Shown: positions 24,971 to 36,926 of the stretch, in pieces | Numbering within the stretch: position 1 is the stretch's first letter | Layout: each line of letters begins with the position of its first letter | Source: Sipunculus nudus | Taxonomy: Eukaryota; Annelida; Sipuncula; Golfingiida; Sipunculidae | Direction: 5' to 3' | Assembly (NCBI GenBank): GCA_026874595.1 | Contig: CM049310.1 | Span: 14,544,058 to 14,608,057, forward strand | Length of the DNA: 64,000 nucleotides | Notes under the pieces: generated by a model | The model's database searches: none | What the model was told of the DNA's origin: nothing | What the model saw: only the letters and a program-made list of their open reading frames with translations | Program-made: the position numbers and the translations under genes

Positions 24971-25040
24971 TCACTGAACCAAAGGTGTGTCTGTACTACC
25001 TCTTTCAGAACTTGAGCTGTCCATACATTTGGATTGACAG
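24971..25040 (-). pseudogene. C-terminal tail of a paralogous receptor (fragment)
   Basis: The minus strand encodes CQSKCMDSSSSERGSTDTPL, then VQ and a stop at 24,971-24,973. This parallels the end of the receptor encoded about 530 bp upstream, which reads TQKSLYTDRSSSDRGKTDMP, then LV. The DNA is also similar across about 70 bp. A stop codon lies in frame four codons upstream of the fragment and no transmembrane segment is attached. It is either the relic of a tandem receptor copy or a diverged partial duplication of the last exon end. Confidence 0.6.
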
Positions 25041-25506
25041 GTGGCCTTTCAAGAAATCTCGAGTCCTCTGTACAACTCATAATTCGTGGCCGTAAGGTAA
25101 AGTTGTCGCCCTGACCACTTAACACGATAATGTTTCACTATCACACAATAGGGCTCTTAGTGTTAAGTTTGTGGTCATACTATGTAAGTAGGAGTTAATT
25201 GTTCTGGAATAATGGACCAGAACAAGCAATACCACATTCGTAAAGAGGGAAAGTTACGATATTGGTGACCCAAAAAGTGTACCTTTAGTTGGCCGGCATC
25301 TCAAATGTGTTTTGTATCAATCACGCAGATTATATCTTTTGCGGTCTTTGGTGTATTTCTGAGTACAACCTTCCACATTTCTTGGAATCTCATTTCACAT
25401 TCTGTGGCCAGGAAAATCCTCAAATTCCTTGATTTCATGATTTATTGATTCTGTCTCTAAAGAGTGCTGGTCATGTCGGCCGCTTATAATAAGTGATACA
25501 TCGTTA
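25041..25506. other. Spacer / 3' UTR of the receptor gene
   Basis: On the minus strand the part next to 25,506 is the receptor 3' UTR, with a poly(A) signal at 25,441-25,446. The remainder has no recognised feature. Confidence 0.5.
25441..25446 (-). terminator. Candidate poly(A) signal AATAAA
   Basis: The minus strand reads AATAAA about 60 bp beyond the receptor stop codon, within a plausible short 3' UTR. The hexamer is common in AT-rich DNA. Confidence 0.45.
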
Positions 25507-26544
25507 TTATACAAGTGGCATGTCTGTTTTACCTCTGTCTGAACTTGAACGGTCCGTGTATAGGGATTTCTGAGTGTCTCTCGGACAAAACATACGTTGG
25601 ACGCGCTTTCCAAGAGATTTATGCCTGAATGTGTGGATCCATGGATTTAGCGCTGAGGACGCGATGATTATGGCTTCTGACACCGCTTGTGCAGTGACAA
25701 TGTCATAATTGTCCTCAATGAAGCAGTGATATTCACAACGTTTCATTTGTACTATATACAATGACACGTAGGTCACAAGACCAAATATGTAAATGAGACA
25801 TACAATACTGAATAACAAAACTGAACGTTTTGCCTCACGCAGCTGGGCGGTCCAAGAACCGGAACCGACCGGTTGAAACCGGTTGTCTCCAGTATTACGT
25901 GTCATTCTTTGTCTCGATTTAAAAGCGATCCAGTGTATCATCATATACAAGAAAATAGTTCCGAAGCATGGCGGGAGTCGGGGGATACATAAAAGCACAA
26001 TATGCAGGATTTTGTTTTCCTTGGCAAGCTGGCTGAAGTTAACTCCAATAGACACACACCATATTAACACACAGATCCAAGGGATATACGTTTTGCGTAT
26101 GCTGCCAGGGTTAAAGGGGTTGTGCACAACTAGATAGCGATCCAGAACCAGAGAGAACAGTGACCACAGTCCAGCAGTCGACATAGACATCCTGAACGCT
26201 GATAGGAAATGCATGATTATTGTTGCTGTCTCGTGTAATCGGAGAACCATGAAAAATACAGTCCAGCTCAGTCCCACCAGGGCGTCGGCAAGCGCTAAAG
26301 AAATAGTAAAACCCCGGCGTTCTCGGATAACTGCATTGCTTTTGGTTCCAAGAAGAACGAGAGCAGCGATGTTCTCTATCAGTGCTATGATGGCTATAGC
26401 TGTTGTAATTCCCCCGATCACGACCATGACGTATTCATGGTCAAACTCATCTTGGAGTGTATAGTCTGACGTTTTCGTAAGGTTGTAGCTGACGTGCGCC
26501 ATGGTGACGTTACGTACGTCAGATTGTGTCATTGTGAAATCCAT
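25507..26544 (-). CDS. Class A (rhodopsin-like) G-protein-coupled receptor, orphan, last exon
   Basis: A 345-residue seven-helix receptor at the plasma membrane, presumably coupling a ligand to heterotrimeric G proteins. The ligand is unknown. The start chosen is Met at 26,544 (MDFTMTQSDV). A splice acceptor lies just upstream, so sequence further upstream that stays open is most likely intron. The extracellular N-terminus has N-glycosylation sites at NVT 12-14 and NLT 21-23. Helix 1 spans about 38-66 (Asn58), helix 2 about 78-101 (LALAD, Asp87) and helix 3 about 108-138, ending in DRY at 135-137. Helix 4 is about 153-170 (Trp162), helix 5 about 179-205 (Pro191), helix 6 about 238-264 and helix 7 about 282-304 (NPWIH at 300-304). 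Odd points: no Cys at the top of helix 3 or in the very short second extracellular loop, no CWxP in helix 6, and NPxxY changed to NPWIH. Cys320 could be palmitoylated. The tail is Ser/Asp/Arg-rich. Confidence 0.87.
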   Translation of the reverse strand: MDFTMTQSDVRNVTMAHVSYNLTKTSDYTLQDEFDHEYVMVVIGGITTAIAIIALIENIAALVLLGTKSNAVIRERRGFTISLALADALVGLSWTVFFMVLRLHETATIIMHFLSAFRMSMSTAGLWSLFSLVLDRYLVVHNPFNPGSIRKTYIPWICVLIWCVSIGVNFSQLAKENKILHIVLLCIPRLPPCFGTIFLYMMIHWIAFKSRQRMTRNTGDNRFQPVGSGSWTAQLREAKRSVLLFSIVCLIYIFGLVTYVSLYIVQMKRCEYHCFIEDNYDIVTAQAVSEAIIIASSALNPWIHTFRHKSLGKRVQRMFCPRDTQKSLYTDRSSSDRGKTDMPLV

Positions 26545-26555
26545 GAATTGAGAAT

Positions 26556-26569
26556 CTGAAAGCAGAAAG
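26556..26569 (-). other. Predicted splice acceptor before receptor exon
   Basis: The minus strand reads CTTTCTGCTTTCAG and then ATTCTCAATTC, a pyrimidine tract ending in AG. The exon would start at 26,555, eleven bases before the chosen ATG. A GTAAGT donor at 27,744-27,749 (minus) could end a 5' UTR exon about 1.2 kb upstream. That partner is speculative. Confidence 0.6.
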
Positions 26570-28308
26570 CATAAATCCATTAATAATATCTTATAAAGCA
26601 ACACTAAAAATTCAGTATCTGACGCCTTGAATAGAACCATAAAAAAATCTGAGAAATCAGCTTTACAATAGAAACATTCAAATTTAAGTAAAATGATGAG
26701 ACAGAAACGGCATATTCCTAAAACAGACGGCATAACCAGATGATTAAAATAAGAATTATCGGTCTAACAGGATGTAACAGTATCACGTGGTAGGTAGAGT
26801 GATATTTTTTTTTTAATCTAAGAACCAGAATCAAGGTATTACCAGTAACACACTGTATCTGAACTTCTAAATTCTATGCACTCAATAATCAAAACTAAGA
26901 AAAACCGTACTGTGAAAGATAAGGATTAGATTTTTTTTTTGTTTCAGTTTCAATTTAAACCATTGTTTTGGTTAAATGGCACATCACGATGAACCGACAT
27001 TGCCTCAATAGTGCACATCTTTCTACACAAAGGTAGTTGGATTATTATTTTTTTTTTTTTTGGTTTAACACTTACAATTAATCATGAAAAAATCAATTTG
27101 TATTTAATTTAATTTCAATCTGATGAATTGGCACCCAACATGTACAACACCTCATTTATTTTAACAAGGAACAAAGTGTTTTATGTTGTTCTTGCAATCT
27201 GTGAGTTGTAATTTATTGAATGTTTTCTTGATTGTCATCTCTCAAAAACTGTTATAGTTTTGTGGTTTTTTTCTATTTAAAGATAGTCTGTAAGATGTTC
27301 TGTACAAATGACTATTAGCTTGGATCAGTGCTAATGATGCGAAAAGTTATATTTTGAACTAGAATGGCATGCAAAACCGAAACTTGGTTCTCAAATAAAA
27401 CGATTTTTAATTGTGCTGTCAACGAGTTTTAGGATACATAGCTAAATGTACTTTAATCCTCAGAATTTTGTTTTGTTTATCATGCGTGTGCATGATCAGC
27501 GATGCATAAGTAGGGACACGTTTCTTTCCTACGATGAATCGCTTCAAAAGGATTTCAAATGCCAAATTTAAATTAGGGATATATCGATTCAACTCCAATT
27601 AGCGATAAAATGCGGAGAGATAAAACCAATACCTGTTTTTGGCTAAGGATCCAATGCACGCGTGGATGGTCAGGTTGTGTCAGGGTTTTGTGTGTTCTGC
27701 CGGGCCAAGATAGTCTGATCTTCTGACGATACCAGGATGTCTCACTTACTGCTGTCTCGTGCTCTGAAAACATACATACAACATGAAGGTTAGTTCTCTA
27801 TATGTTCCGATACAAAGTACAATTCCTACATTTACACAGAGGTTTTAAAAGATTTATTATATGATCTGTAAACAATAATCCATTTTCGGGTGGCTTGATC
27901 AGATTACTTCCTGCTCGTTTAGAAGGATTTTATCTGGATTGGTATATATGTACATACGTGACTATATAAAGGCTCCATTGTGTAAAGTGTAGCGGCTGTA
28001 TACTATAGACTATTTCTACTCATCCTTGATCAGGATTACTGTCTGAATGAATAGTAAAAAAACATCATTGGTTTAGGCTGTTAATCCTTTAGATCTCTTG
28101 CATTGAAATAGGCCAGTTAGGCCAGGCATATTGCAGATTAAGTTCCGATTTAATTAATTCGATTAACATAGAGCAAATCCTTTCTGTAGTAAATTTTTGA
28201 AGATTGTATATGGATACAATTAAAAATTGCAAAATACTAACTAAATGTGACTTTTTTTAGGGATTCTAAAGTTGATCTGAGCAGTAACAGTTTAAATATC
28301 TCACCGGC
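26570..28308. other. Probable intron and 5' flank of the receptor gene
   Basis: AT-rich with T-runs (for example 27,047-27,061) and no recognised coding sequence. It may include a non-coding 5' exon near 27,750. Confidence 0.4.
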
Positions 28309-28590
28309 TTCTGTGGCTCAGAGGTAGAGCACATGGCTCAAAGCCGGGAGATCGTGAGTTCGATGAGATTTTCACGGTCGGCCTTTGCAGGCTTAATGGG
28401 GAGACTGTGCCCAACAGTCGGGTTTCACTGACAAACGAGTTCGCCTTTCGGGGGTTATGACTCAGCGATGGGGATGACACACATCCAGGACCCGAAGGAG
28501 TGATACACCGAGCCTGGTTGACGCCAGAATTATCGCGTGTTAGCCTCTGTCACGTGGTCCGAAAGCGGAATGGAATACTGCAGATGTACA
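28309..28590 (+). mobile_element. tRNA-derived SINE
   Basis: GGCTTCTGTGGCTCAGAGGT then AGAGCACATGGCTC is a good A-box/D-arm. AGATCGTGAGTTCGATGAG about 35 bp further is a B-box/T-arm. About 210 bp of non-coding body follows with no tRNA acceptor 3' half, as in a SINE. It is not the same family as the one at 188-492. The 3' end is uncertain. Confidence 0.68.
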
Positions 28591-28702
28591 TATACTCAGT
28601 TAAGCAAGCATTTAAAAGAAATGGAGGGGATAACCACCACAAAAAAATTTAAAAAAGGTTGAATATCTCATCCTTTTGAAAAAAAATTTAAATTTAGTTT
28701 AA

Positions 28703-28763
28703 CCACCACTCTGTAACTTTCATCACCGCCCTGTAGCTTTCAATACCGCCCTGTAGCTTTCAT
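28703..28763. repeat. Three-copy ~22-bp tandem repeat
   Basis: ACCACTCTGTAACTTTCATC, ACCGCCCTGTAGCTTTCAAT, then ACCGCCCTGTAGCTTTCAT. Confidence 0.8.
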
Positions 28764-28802
28764 AGATGCCGCGAAACATCCGGAGAAAAGTGAATATATT
28801 AA

Positions 28803-28836
28803 CTATATATACATATAAATATACATATATATACAA

Positions 28837-28878
<42 letters not shown>
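28803..28878. repeat. Interrupted (TA)n/(CATA)n tract
   Basis: TATATA blocks broken by CATA and AAATA, about 76 bp. Confidence 0.9.
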
Positions 28879-29461
28879 CAGGGATGGGTTAAAATGCATT
28901 TGCATTTAAAAGGTCACAACTGCATATAATGAAGGGCTACCAGTAACTCTGCATTTGTATTTAAACGCAGAACTTCAACTCTTTATTTGGATTTGATTTT
29001 TCAAATCAGTAATCTTGATCAGTAATCTTGGTCTGCTTGTCCTGTTAATTATATAAATCCTACATAATTTTAATGTTCTATAATATCCTATATTTTCATA
29101 ATTAATTCCATAAGTCGTATATTTTCTCATACATCATTTAAGATTATAAAACGAAATGTTAGCATGCGTTCACAAAGAGGCAAATCTGTCATCCAGTTAA
29201 CTATTGCAGGGGTAACTGTCAGGCTTGCATACTTTTGTAAGTATAGAGGACAAGGCGGGCTGGTCACGCTATCCTGTGGTGTTATCAGCTCAAAGGAAAG
29301 GGCTACTAAAAAGGATATACATGAATAGGGTTGCTCACATGTCCCATGTAGACACTTGCTGTCTTGTAAACCGAACACGAGAAAAGAACAAATGAAGATA
29401 TCACTGAAGATTCTTCACCAAACCGATTTCGTCATGAAATAATCTAAACTTATATTAATAT

Positions 29462-29502
<41 letters not shown>

Positions 29503-29894
29503 ACACTAAAAACATATGGAGTTGTGATATCTAATAATCACGACCCAGCGGCGCGTCAAAGTCACAATAGGGCTATAGTTGTCAAAATATGTCCTTAAAG
29601 TTGCCTTATATTTACAAAAGATTTTAATATACATGTGAGTATATACATATATAAAAAGCATATGTCATATATATTTGTATTTATATGTATACATATCTAC
29701 ATCATACATATTCATACACATGTCCTATTTACATCCTAGGTATATTAAATATACATAAAACATAGTGCTTTCTCCCTAAAATAATACGATATCTGCCGAA
29801 ATTTCGTTCCAAATCCGTTAATTTACCCCTGAACACAAGTGGATACAGCTTGCAACAAGCGCGATAAGTAGGGCCAAACATAAACAGCGCGCAC
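28879..29894. other. Non-coding stretch with (TA)n(GT)n
   Basis: A compound (TA)n(GT)n microsatellite lies at 29,462-29,502. Nothing else recognised. Confidence 0.5.
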
Positions 29895-30076
29895 GCCACC
29901 TGGTGCCTGTACCGCGCAACTTCACTTATCAAGATTTTCAAGCTTCCCGTGGTGTGTCTCCTGTGTCTCTTCGTTCAATATTCTCGCCACCTGGTGCCCG
30001 TTCCGCGCAACTTCACTTATCAAGATTTTCAAGCTTCCCGTGGTGTGTCTCCTGTGTCTCTTCGTTCAATATTCTC
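29895..30076. repeat. 91-bp perfect-length tandem duplication
   Basis: 29,895-29,985 is repeated at 29,986-30,076, both starting GCCACCTGGTGCC and ending CAATATTCTC. I see two substitutions near the start. This is a recent local duplication. Confidence 0.93.
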
Positions 30077-31493
30077 CTTGTTTGGGAGATGTCGCGCTTG
30101 CTCAAGATCAGGCCTCTGGTCAGGCATTCCGGATATGATAAGCAGACACACGTAGACGGTGATCACTCACACACAGAACCATAACAAAGTATGAAACAAT
30201 TGAAATGGATAGAGGCAGTACTTGTGCCGGGATAGTTTTGCTGGGACAAATTTGTACTGAGCCAAAATAAACTAATAACATGAGATAATACACATATTAT
30301 TGCAAATGTATATGTGCATTTAAACAATATTCATATTCTATACTGGCCACTATTATTTAAAGACACTGGTTACTGTCTAAAGCATTACAACGCGGTATTC
30401 TCCCGCCACAAATCTCTGACAGTATATATCACCGTCATAGCTTCCTTTCGCATATTACTCCAGACGTTTGAATGGTCATTAATCTTTCGCAGCGAGGATT
30501 CATGGCTTACTAGCAAGTCAAACACAATCATCAAACAGTAGTACAGAGTAAATTCATGGGCAGGCAACTCAATCTAGAGTCTTCTAAGATTTTTTATGCC
30601 AAAGAGCCATAACATTTCTTGATTGATACATCTGAGGGGATTTTCAAGGGGGCGAAAAGTTCATACGAGCGAGGCGCAGTACGCAAGCAGTGTTTTATCC
30701 CGGTCCCTCAGAAGCACGATTGGAGTTGCGATCTTACCCACATATATTAGCGCAGATGCAGAATCAAGCACAAAAGACCAAGAACCGGCACGCTCGAATA
30801 ACCACAATCCATTAAGTATAAAAGTACAAGAAAAACAACCTTATAGTACATGAGCCTTGGCTAGACATCCATATCCTTTTGTATGTGTATAACTCTATAT
30901 ATATAATGCTTGTAACCACCACTGAGACACACATATATATTCAGCGAATGATATAAAGAATACGGTTATTAATAATTAGTATTTAGGTCGTGAGCTGACA
31001 TCGGTCTATATAAAATCAAGACCATAAATACTGGGAAGCGGTATCGTACCTGTAAGCCTGATGGCGGTTCATGCATGTCAGTTGACTCGCTCTAGATGTC
31101 TGCACGGGAAGATCGTACGTGCCTGCCACTGACCCAGTTTCCTGTTCAAGCTTATATAAATGGGTCTGTCATCGTTTCTGGACAATTCACTTGAATTCGT
31201 TTCGTATGTACAGGAAGTATTATTTAAATACAAAGCTTGTATGCATTGAGATTTATAATACATATAATAGATACATATATATGAGGTTATATGAACAAGA
31301 TATACTTGCTTATGTGTCTGAATGGATAAATACATTCTTTATCATCCCTGGTTAAAATAAATTAACAATGAAGTAACAATGACGTATGCGTTTACTGCAG
31401 CACTGAGGCCATACTTATTTAATTTTTCGTTTCTCAGACCCGCCGACCCTAAGTTGTGACAATTTGGAAAATAAATATAACTGTGTCCCTGTC

Positions 31494-31527
<34 letters not shown>

Positions 31528-32224
31528 CGCCGTTATAAAATGTGTCCATGAGTCGTGATATAAATCCGCTAAAAAAGTAAAAAAAGTCGGTCGTTTTTTA
31601 AGTCACCGCATTTACCGTTCCCATGGTTAGTAAAACATTTCCCTTGTCTTTCTCATGATCATCTAAAATCTGAGGAACTGCGGAGATAAAAAGATTTTCG
31701 TCGGAGATCTTCCTCAAGTCAAACCGTTCAAATGTTCTCCTTCATACTTCCACGTTTCATCACGATCTCACCCAATTTCAGTTTTATGGTCTTCTTGTAA
31801 TGATGGACCGCTTACGTTCGAAAACATTAAAGGTGCTGACTGTAATATATTATATCAGCAGGGATTGTAATATTTTCCACAAGGTGTCCGAAAAAGTCTG
31901 GCTTTTGAATGGTTCTGCCGAGCTCAGTTTCGTATGCCACCTCAACGCAGGGTCACGATCGAACTACTGTGACATTCTTGACATCGCGTGGAAAATCCTC
32001 TGTAGTCAAGGAATCATTAGGCCGAAGGCGGAAAAAGTCGACTTATATAAACCTCTTCGTTAAAATGGCTGCGAACATGTGACTACGAGGTTGTAATTAT
32101 GGAAATTTTGGATGAAATCAGCAACTTTCGATAATTTGGATATCCGATCGCTGTAGCATCGCATTTGAGAGAACAGGAATTGTTGCACACGGACATTTTC
32201 CCGCCATGAAATCACATGAATGAA
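30077..32224. other. Non-coding stretch with poly(T)
   Basis: A T31 run lies at 31,495-31,525, which could be the tail of a minus-strand retrotransposed copy whose body I cannot identify. No gene recognised. Confidence 0.45.
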
Positions 32225-32350
32225 ACTTAACGCGCATGCGTGGAGTATACTATAAATCTCTGATTGGCTCTCTTTCTAGGGCTGCTGGGCGGGGTCTCTT
32301 TCCACCAATCGCGTTGAAGCTCTGACAGGTCGTCATATGCAAATAAACTC
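32225..32350. promoter_or_regulatory. Promoter-like motif cluster
   Basis: Within about 115 bp: CGCGCATGCG (NRF1-like) at 32,231, TATAAATC at 32,251, GATTGGCT (reverse CCAAT) at 32,262, GGGCGGGGTC (GC box) at 32,287, CCAATC at 32,305 and ATGCAAAT (perfect octamer) at 32,337. The local CpG density is higher than in the surroundings. Read on minus, the order octamer, ATTGG, GC box, CCAAT, TATA-like resembles octamer/CCAAT promoters such as those of histone genes. No known product is recognised on either side: only a 37-codon plus-strand frame beginning near 32,379 and a 29-codon minus-strand frame near 32,207. Confidence 0.4.
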
Positions 32351-35300
32351 TTAACTCTCAATCAAATACTCGCGCGATGGAAATGCTCAAAATAGCACTG
32401 AGCACCTGTGTGTTGTTTACAGGGTGGCAAATACCTCGTTATATACCGCTACCACGTTATACCGCTATATTAAGGGCTCTGAAGCGTTAATCAAGTGACA
32501 GATGTACGGACCTTGTTGCAAAACATTCTGAAATGATGTTCATCAATATATACTTACGTCTGATATATTTGTTTATATTAGCATGATTTTTTCCCACCTT
32601 GCAATTGTTTACATTTCTGAGGGGTTAAGTTTTACCTCATTTGATATATTTGATTACATTTCTGATGGGTATATTTTTACCAGATTTTTTATATAGTAAT
32701 TTTTATTTTGTGTTTCTGAGGGGGGTTTTTTTCAATGATTGACAACAGATAGATCCTATCTTAAAGCTGATTTCAGTGATATTTTAAATAAAAAGGACTT
32801 TGCTTATTCTCTGACTGGGTGACCCTGATGAACCTTGATATTGCTTAAATGTGCGTTTGTGTTTGAATTGCATATTTCATGGCTATTTTCATTTGCCTGA
32901 ACTTTCTTTTACTTGTTGTAAGCTTTGTATTTCCACTGACCATATAATATACTTCAAAATTAACAGTTAATTTTGCAACCAGTCTCCTGTACAGGTCATT
33001 TTAAACTTTCAAGCTGTTTTAGTATGAAAGTGGACTGATTGGTTTTTCAAAAATGTTAATTTAGTGGAAATTATTAATTTATTAATTGTTAATTTAAATT
33101 GATAAAAGTTTATTTAAAAAGTAGAAAAATCACGATTTTTTTTTTAAAAGTTGATTTTTTACCAGCCCTTCCAGAAATTATTGAGGATATTCTGCACATA
33201 AAGAAAATACTTTAGTTCACTTTACATTGTAGAATGGCACATATAGTTCCTATATATTCATTTCATCATTTGTAAAATTTATATGAAAAAAATGGCGCTT
33301 TTCATTTGTTAAATTTTGAATTATATTTATTTTTATTTTCCCTCCTCCTCCCCACCACTTTTCATTTCTTCGTCCGAGAAACTTTTTATTAAATAAGTAA
33401 GGCCTGAGGTGAAATAAACTAAAATAGATGTATATCGATATAAATCCCTTTCGAATATATCTATATTATAAATAAGACATGTACATGTATACTGGTAATT
33501 ATTCCATGTTATAGACAAATTGTAGCTAACATATATGCCTCACTTCCCCAGAAACTTGACTTAAATATATACGTAATTTACCAATTATCGTATGTACTGT
33601 TAGACCGGGATCATAAACGACACACAGGCAACACTTTAAGTGTACTTTAACTGCTTGTATATAAATGTTTGTATGTTTGTACAATAGGGCGAAAGCATTA
33701 AAGGGACATAATCAGGGGCTATATCATTTCCTGACTGACACGTGTTGTTTCTCCGCGATGCACTCGTCCCACTCACTGTCTTTATATTGACACCTGTGGG
33801 TTCCTAGTTGTGTGCGTGGCATATATCTGCTTTAATTTAACAAAATCAACTATGCTGGCTCAGAAGCCCATGGCCTGATTGAGGCACTGTCCTGTATTTT
33901 TGGAGTCATTTTATCGACATGTTCCGTTATTATTCAAACTTAGTTTCCTAGTTTTAGGTTTTCATATTTATTATATCGCCGCCATGAGGTGATATGTTTC
34001 TGTATATGTTGGTTGGATGGTTACTTGGTTGGTCGGTGTGTTGAATGAAATGTTGTGGAGGATTAGAGTAAAAGGGACAATCAGTTAAATTGTGGAGGTG
34101 ATATGTATCACCATTGTATAAATGTTAGTGCGCCATGACACACATCTCCCTGCTCTTATTCCAATAGTCCCTGTGCTTACGTAACACACATGAAGAATGA
34201 TCAGGTTCCTGATAACATTCCGGATCTAGTGATCAAGAATCTTGATGGATGTATCTATGCGATCCCCGACTGCTTTTTTATATTTATATTTGTATATGCA
34301 TGGGCTAGGAAAAATACAGAAATTAACATTAATATATGTTATTAAATATTTGACTTAAATGCATAAGTATATCGGCTGAAACGGACTTATATCTATGCGT
34401 ATTCATTTTATTTATGTACATAAGCCAATAACCCCACCCTAAACCTGTATTTACAGCAAGACAGTCATTTGGAAGAACCCTTGTCAGGTCACATTTAGTC
34501 TTTTAGAAGTTTTGTTTACATTTGTCCTTACCTGTAATCTATTTTACGGCTTGGGCCCTTTCCGTATAAGGGGATCTTTTTTTTCCAGGTTTTCTTATTA
34601 GTCTTCCTGGGTTGAACCCTCCCCTTTCCAAAATCATGGATCCGCCCCTGTAGTGGGTATATTTTGTACCGAACAGCTTTTCAGCATTATTCCAGGGCAC
34701 GACGTGCACAGGAAGATCTTATTTATAGGTGTCTATAAGAAATATTATAAGTCTGCAGCAATAATGGTTTCCTGGTATGTTAGGCCTATATGCAGTGTAT
34801 AAACATATTTATATTATGACAAATCTTATGTTATAAAAATTAACGTGGAAATAATTTTTGGTGTTTAGTAGGTCTATATCTAGTCTGATTCAATAGAATA
34901 GTGGAGACATGGGCACTCCAAACACGCTAAGGATTATACAGCCGATACTCTACAAGCATACATATTGTTCCATACACGTATTGTTTTCAATACATCATGT
35001 ACCAGCATAAGGTAAGAGTATTTGCTATAAATAGCACCATATTGGTTTTAGCTACGCGTCAATTCATAAACGCGAAGGTACGACGATCCGGGATGAATTA
35101 TACAGGCCAGGTTATTGCCATCATCAGTGTGTGACCTTTAACCTGATCATGTCAGTTTGACAGCTGTTTCCGGATGGTCCCAATAAATCAATTTAAACTT
35201 GTGTTCATCATTTGAAAACGTTGACGACATTTTTTGGTAAACTGCATTCACTGACAGTTCATATACAGGGATATTTAATGCGTAACCTATTTATGAATCA

Positions 35301-36865
35301 GTTATTGATTGAACCGGGTCAGGCTCTATAATGCTTATATCTAACATCTCAGTATGGGATGTGTTTAACGATAAAAAGCTCTCTGCATCTTTTGTTTTGC
35401 GTAAACATGATAAACATTTTTATAAAAACTATATCAAATCTGTAAGTGAATTTGCATTTAAATTGAGCTTGTAACATTAAAACAATTACGGAATTTGTGT
35501 TTATTGTTTTAAGATACAATGATTTACCATAAGTCATGAATTCCAAAATCATTGGATATCTTTACAATAATACGCAGAACAGTGTTTGGGAAAATAAGCC
35601 TATTTTTGTGTATGTTTACCATGAATAATGAGATTATATTCTAAAAACCCAGGATATATAAATCAAGGTCTCAAATGGCACCAATACCTTTAAAATGTTA
35701 ATATACTTCTGCTAAAGGCGGGACACAAGGGGGTGAGGGTTGACGACGAAGGGACGGTGATAGCTCCTGACAACTCTCACCTGAAGCAGTGTTCAATCGA
35801 TAACCTGCCAGTTATACAGCTCGCTCACACAGCACTGCTGTATTGATAGGTGTATAATGAATGTAGCATTTTTATGGACCTGTATGTAGAAAAGGGTCAC
35901 TGTCATGTGGGTGTCTTTTCTCTTTATCTGCATGATTCAAAATTATAAAACTTCATCTCTCATTAAATAACCATAGCCCATAAACATTAGCTCTGACCAT
36001 GCATGTTCATAACATTCATATATGGGTTACTTTTATCTACACCAGCAAAGGATTACGTGTGTTTGTACACGAAAAAACAATGTACCTTTTTCTTTATTTT
36101 TCTTTTTAATGTTGACATAACCAGCATTTTGTTATAACTAAGAATGCATAAATGTAGAATTCCATTCCGAGTTCTGACTAGGTTACGAGACGGTAGCACA
36201 CGCTTCCTGTCATTTATAACCCGGTGTTAATGAGGGCTAGTGACTACCGCACCTGCGGACCCTGGATGTGCAATCGTCTCCATTGCTTGGTTGACTTGAT
36301 GCAAGTTTTGTCAAGTGAAAAAGTGGATAGTTTAATCGCGCCCAATATCAGGAAAAGTGTACCACGATTCCAATTAATTATAAACGAAGATAACTCTTCA
36401 ATTTGTGTTATTATTTTGTCAACAATATACAAAGGGTTATACTTACAAAGAGTGTGCGTTAGTGTCACACAACACTTCTCAATGTTATATATTCTATGTA
36501 TGAGGTGTACACCGGAAGTTGTTATTCAACGTAAGGTACAGCTCGCGCATTCTATGGTTATATCACTTGATTTACACTTCTCGTAATCTAAATGGTTCAA
36601 GCCGAGGCTGTAAATAATATGAATAGTTCGGAATCAATGTCACACTGACGTCACCAGTCCTAAGGTCACGCGGGATGACAAAACACTGCATGGCCTACAA
36701 TAACAGCACCATGTCGGGTGTATCATCTCCATTCACGATACATGAAAGGTCGCGTGCCTGAAGGTATCCTCGTTTCTATTTTTAGATCACTATTTAGGGA
36801 GAATGACAATGAATTAGCAGTTATCATTCGTGTTTATTTCATGTTTCTGATTAATGACTTTCATT
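32351..36865. other. Long non-coding stretch
   Basis: AT-rich with no recognised gene or RNA. A 120-codon plus-strand frame at 36,224-36,586 has no recognisable domain and an overlapping open frame on the other strand. Confidence 0.45.
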
Positions 36866-36926
36866 AAATGTCACTCCTTAATGTCCATTACATTAAATGT
36901 CACTCCTTAATGTCCATTACATTAAA
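36866..36926. repeat. 29-bp tandem repeat, about two copies
   Basis: ATTAAATGTCACTCCTTAAT followed by GTCCATTAC, twice and then a partial copy. Confidence 0.85.

Noticed and set aside
26545-26733. Upstream extension of the receptor by 63 residues to an earlier Met
   Set aside because: A good splice acceptor (TTCTGCTTTCAG) lies between, and the extra residues are AT-rich and hydrophobic without family resemblance. More likely intron read-through.
36646-36653. Perfect CRE palindrome TGACGTCA
   Set aside because: A single 8-mer is expected by chance about once in a window this size, and no promoter or exon lies nearby.
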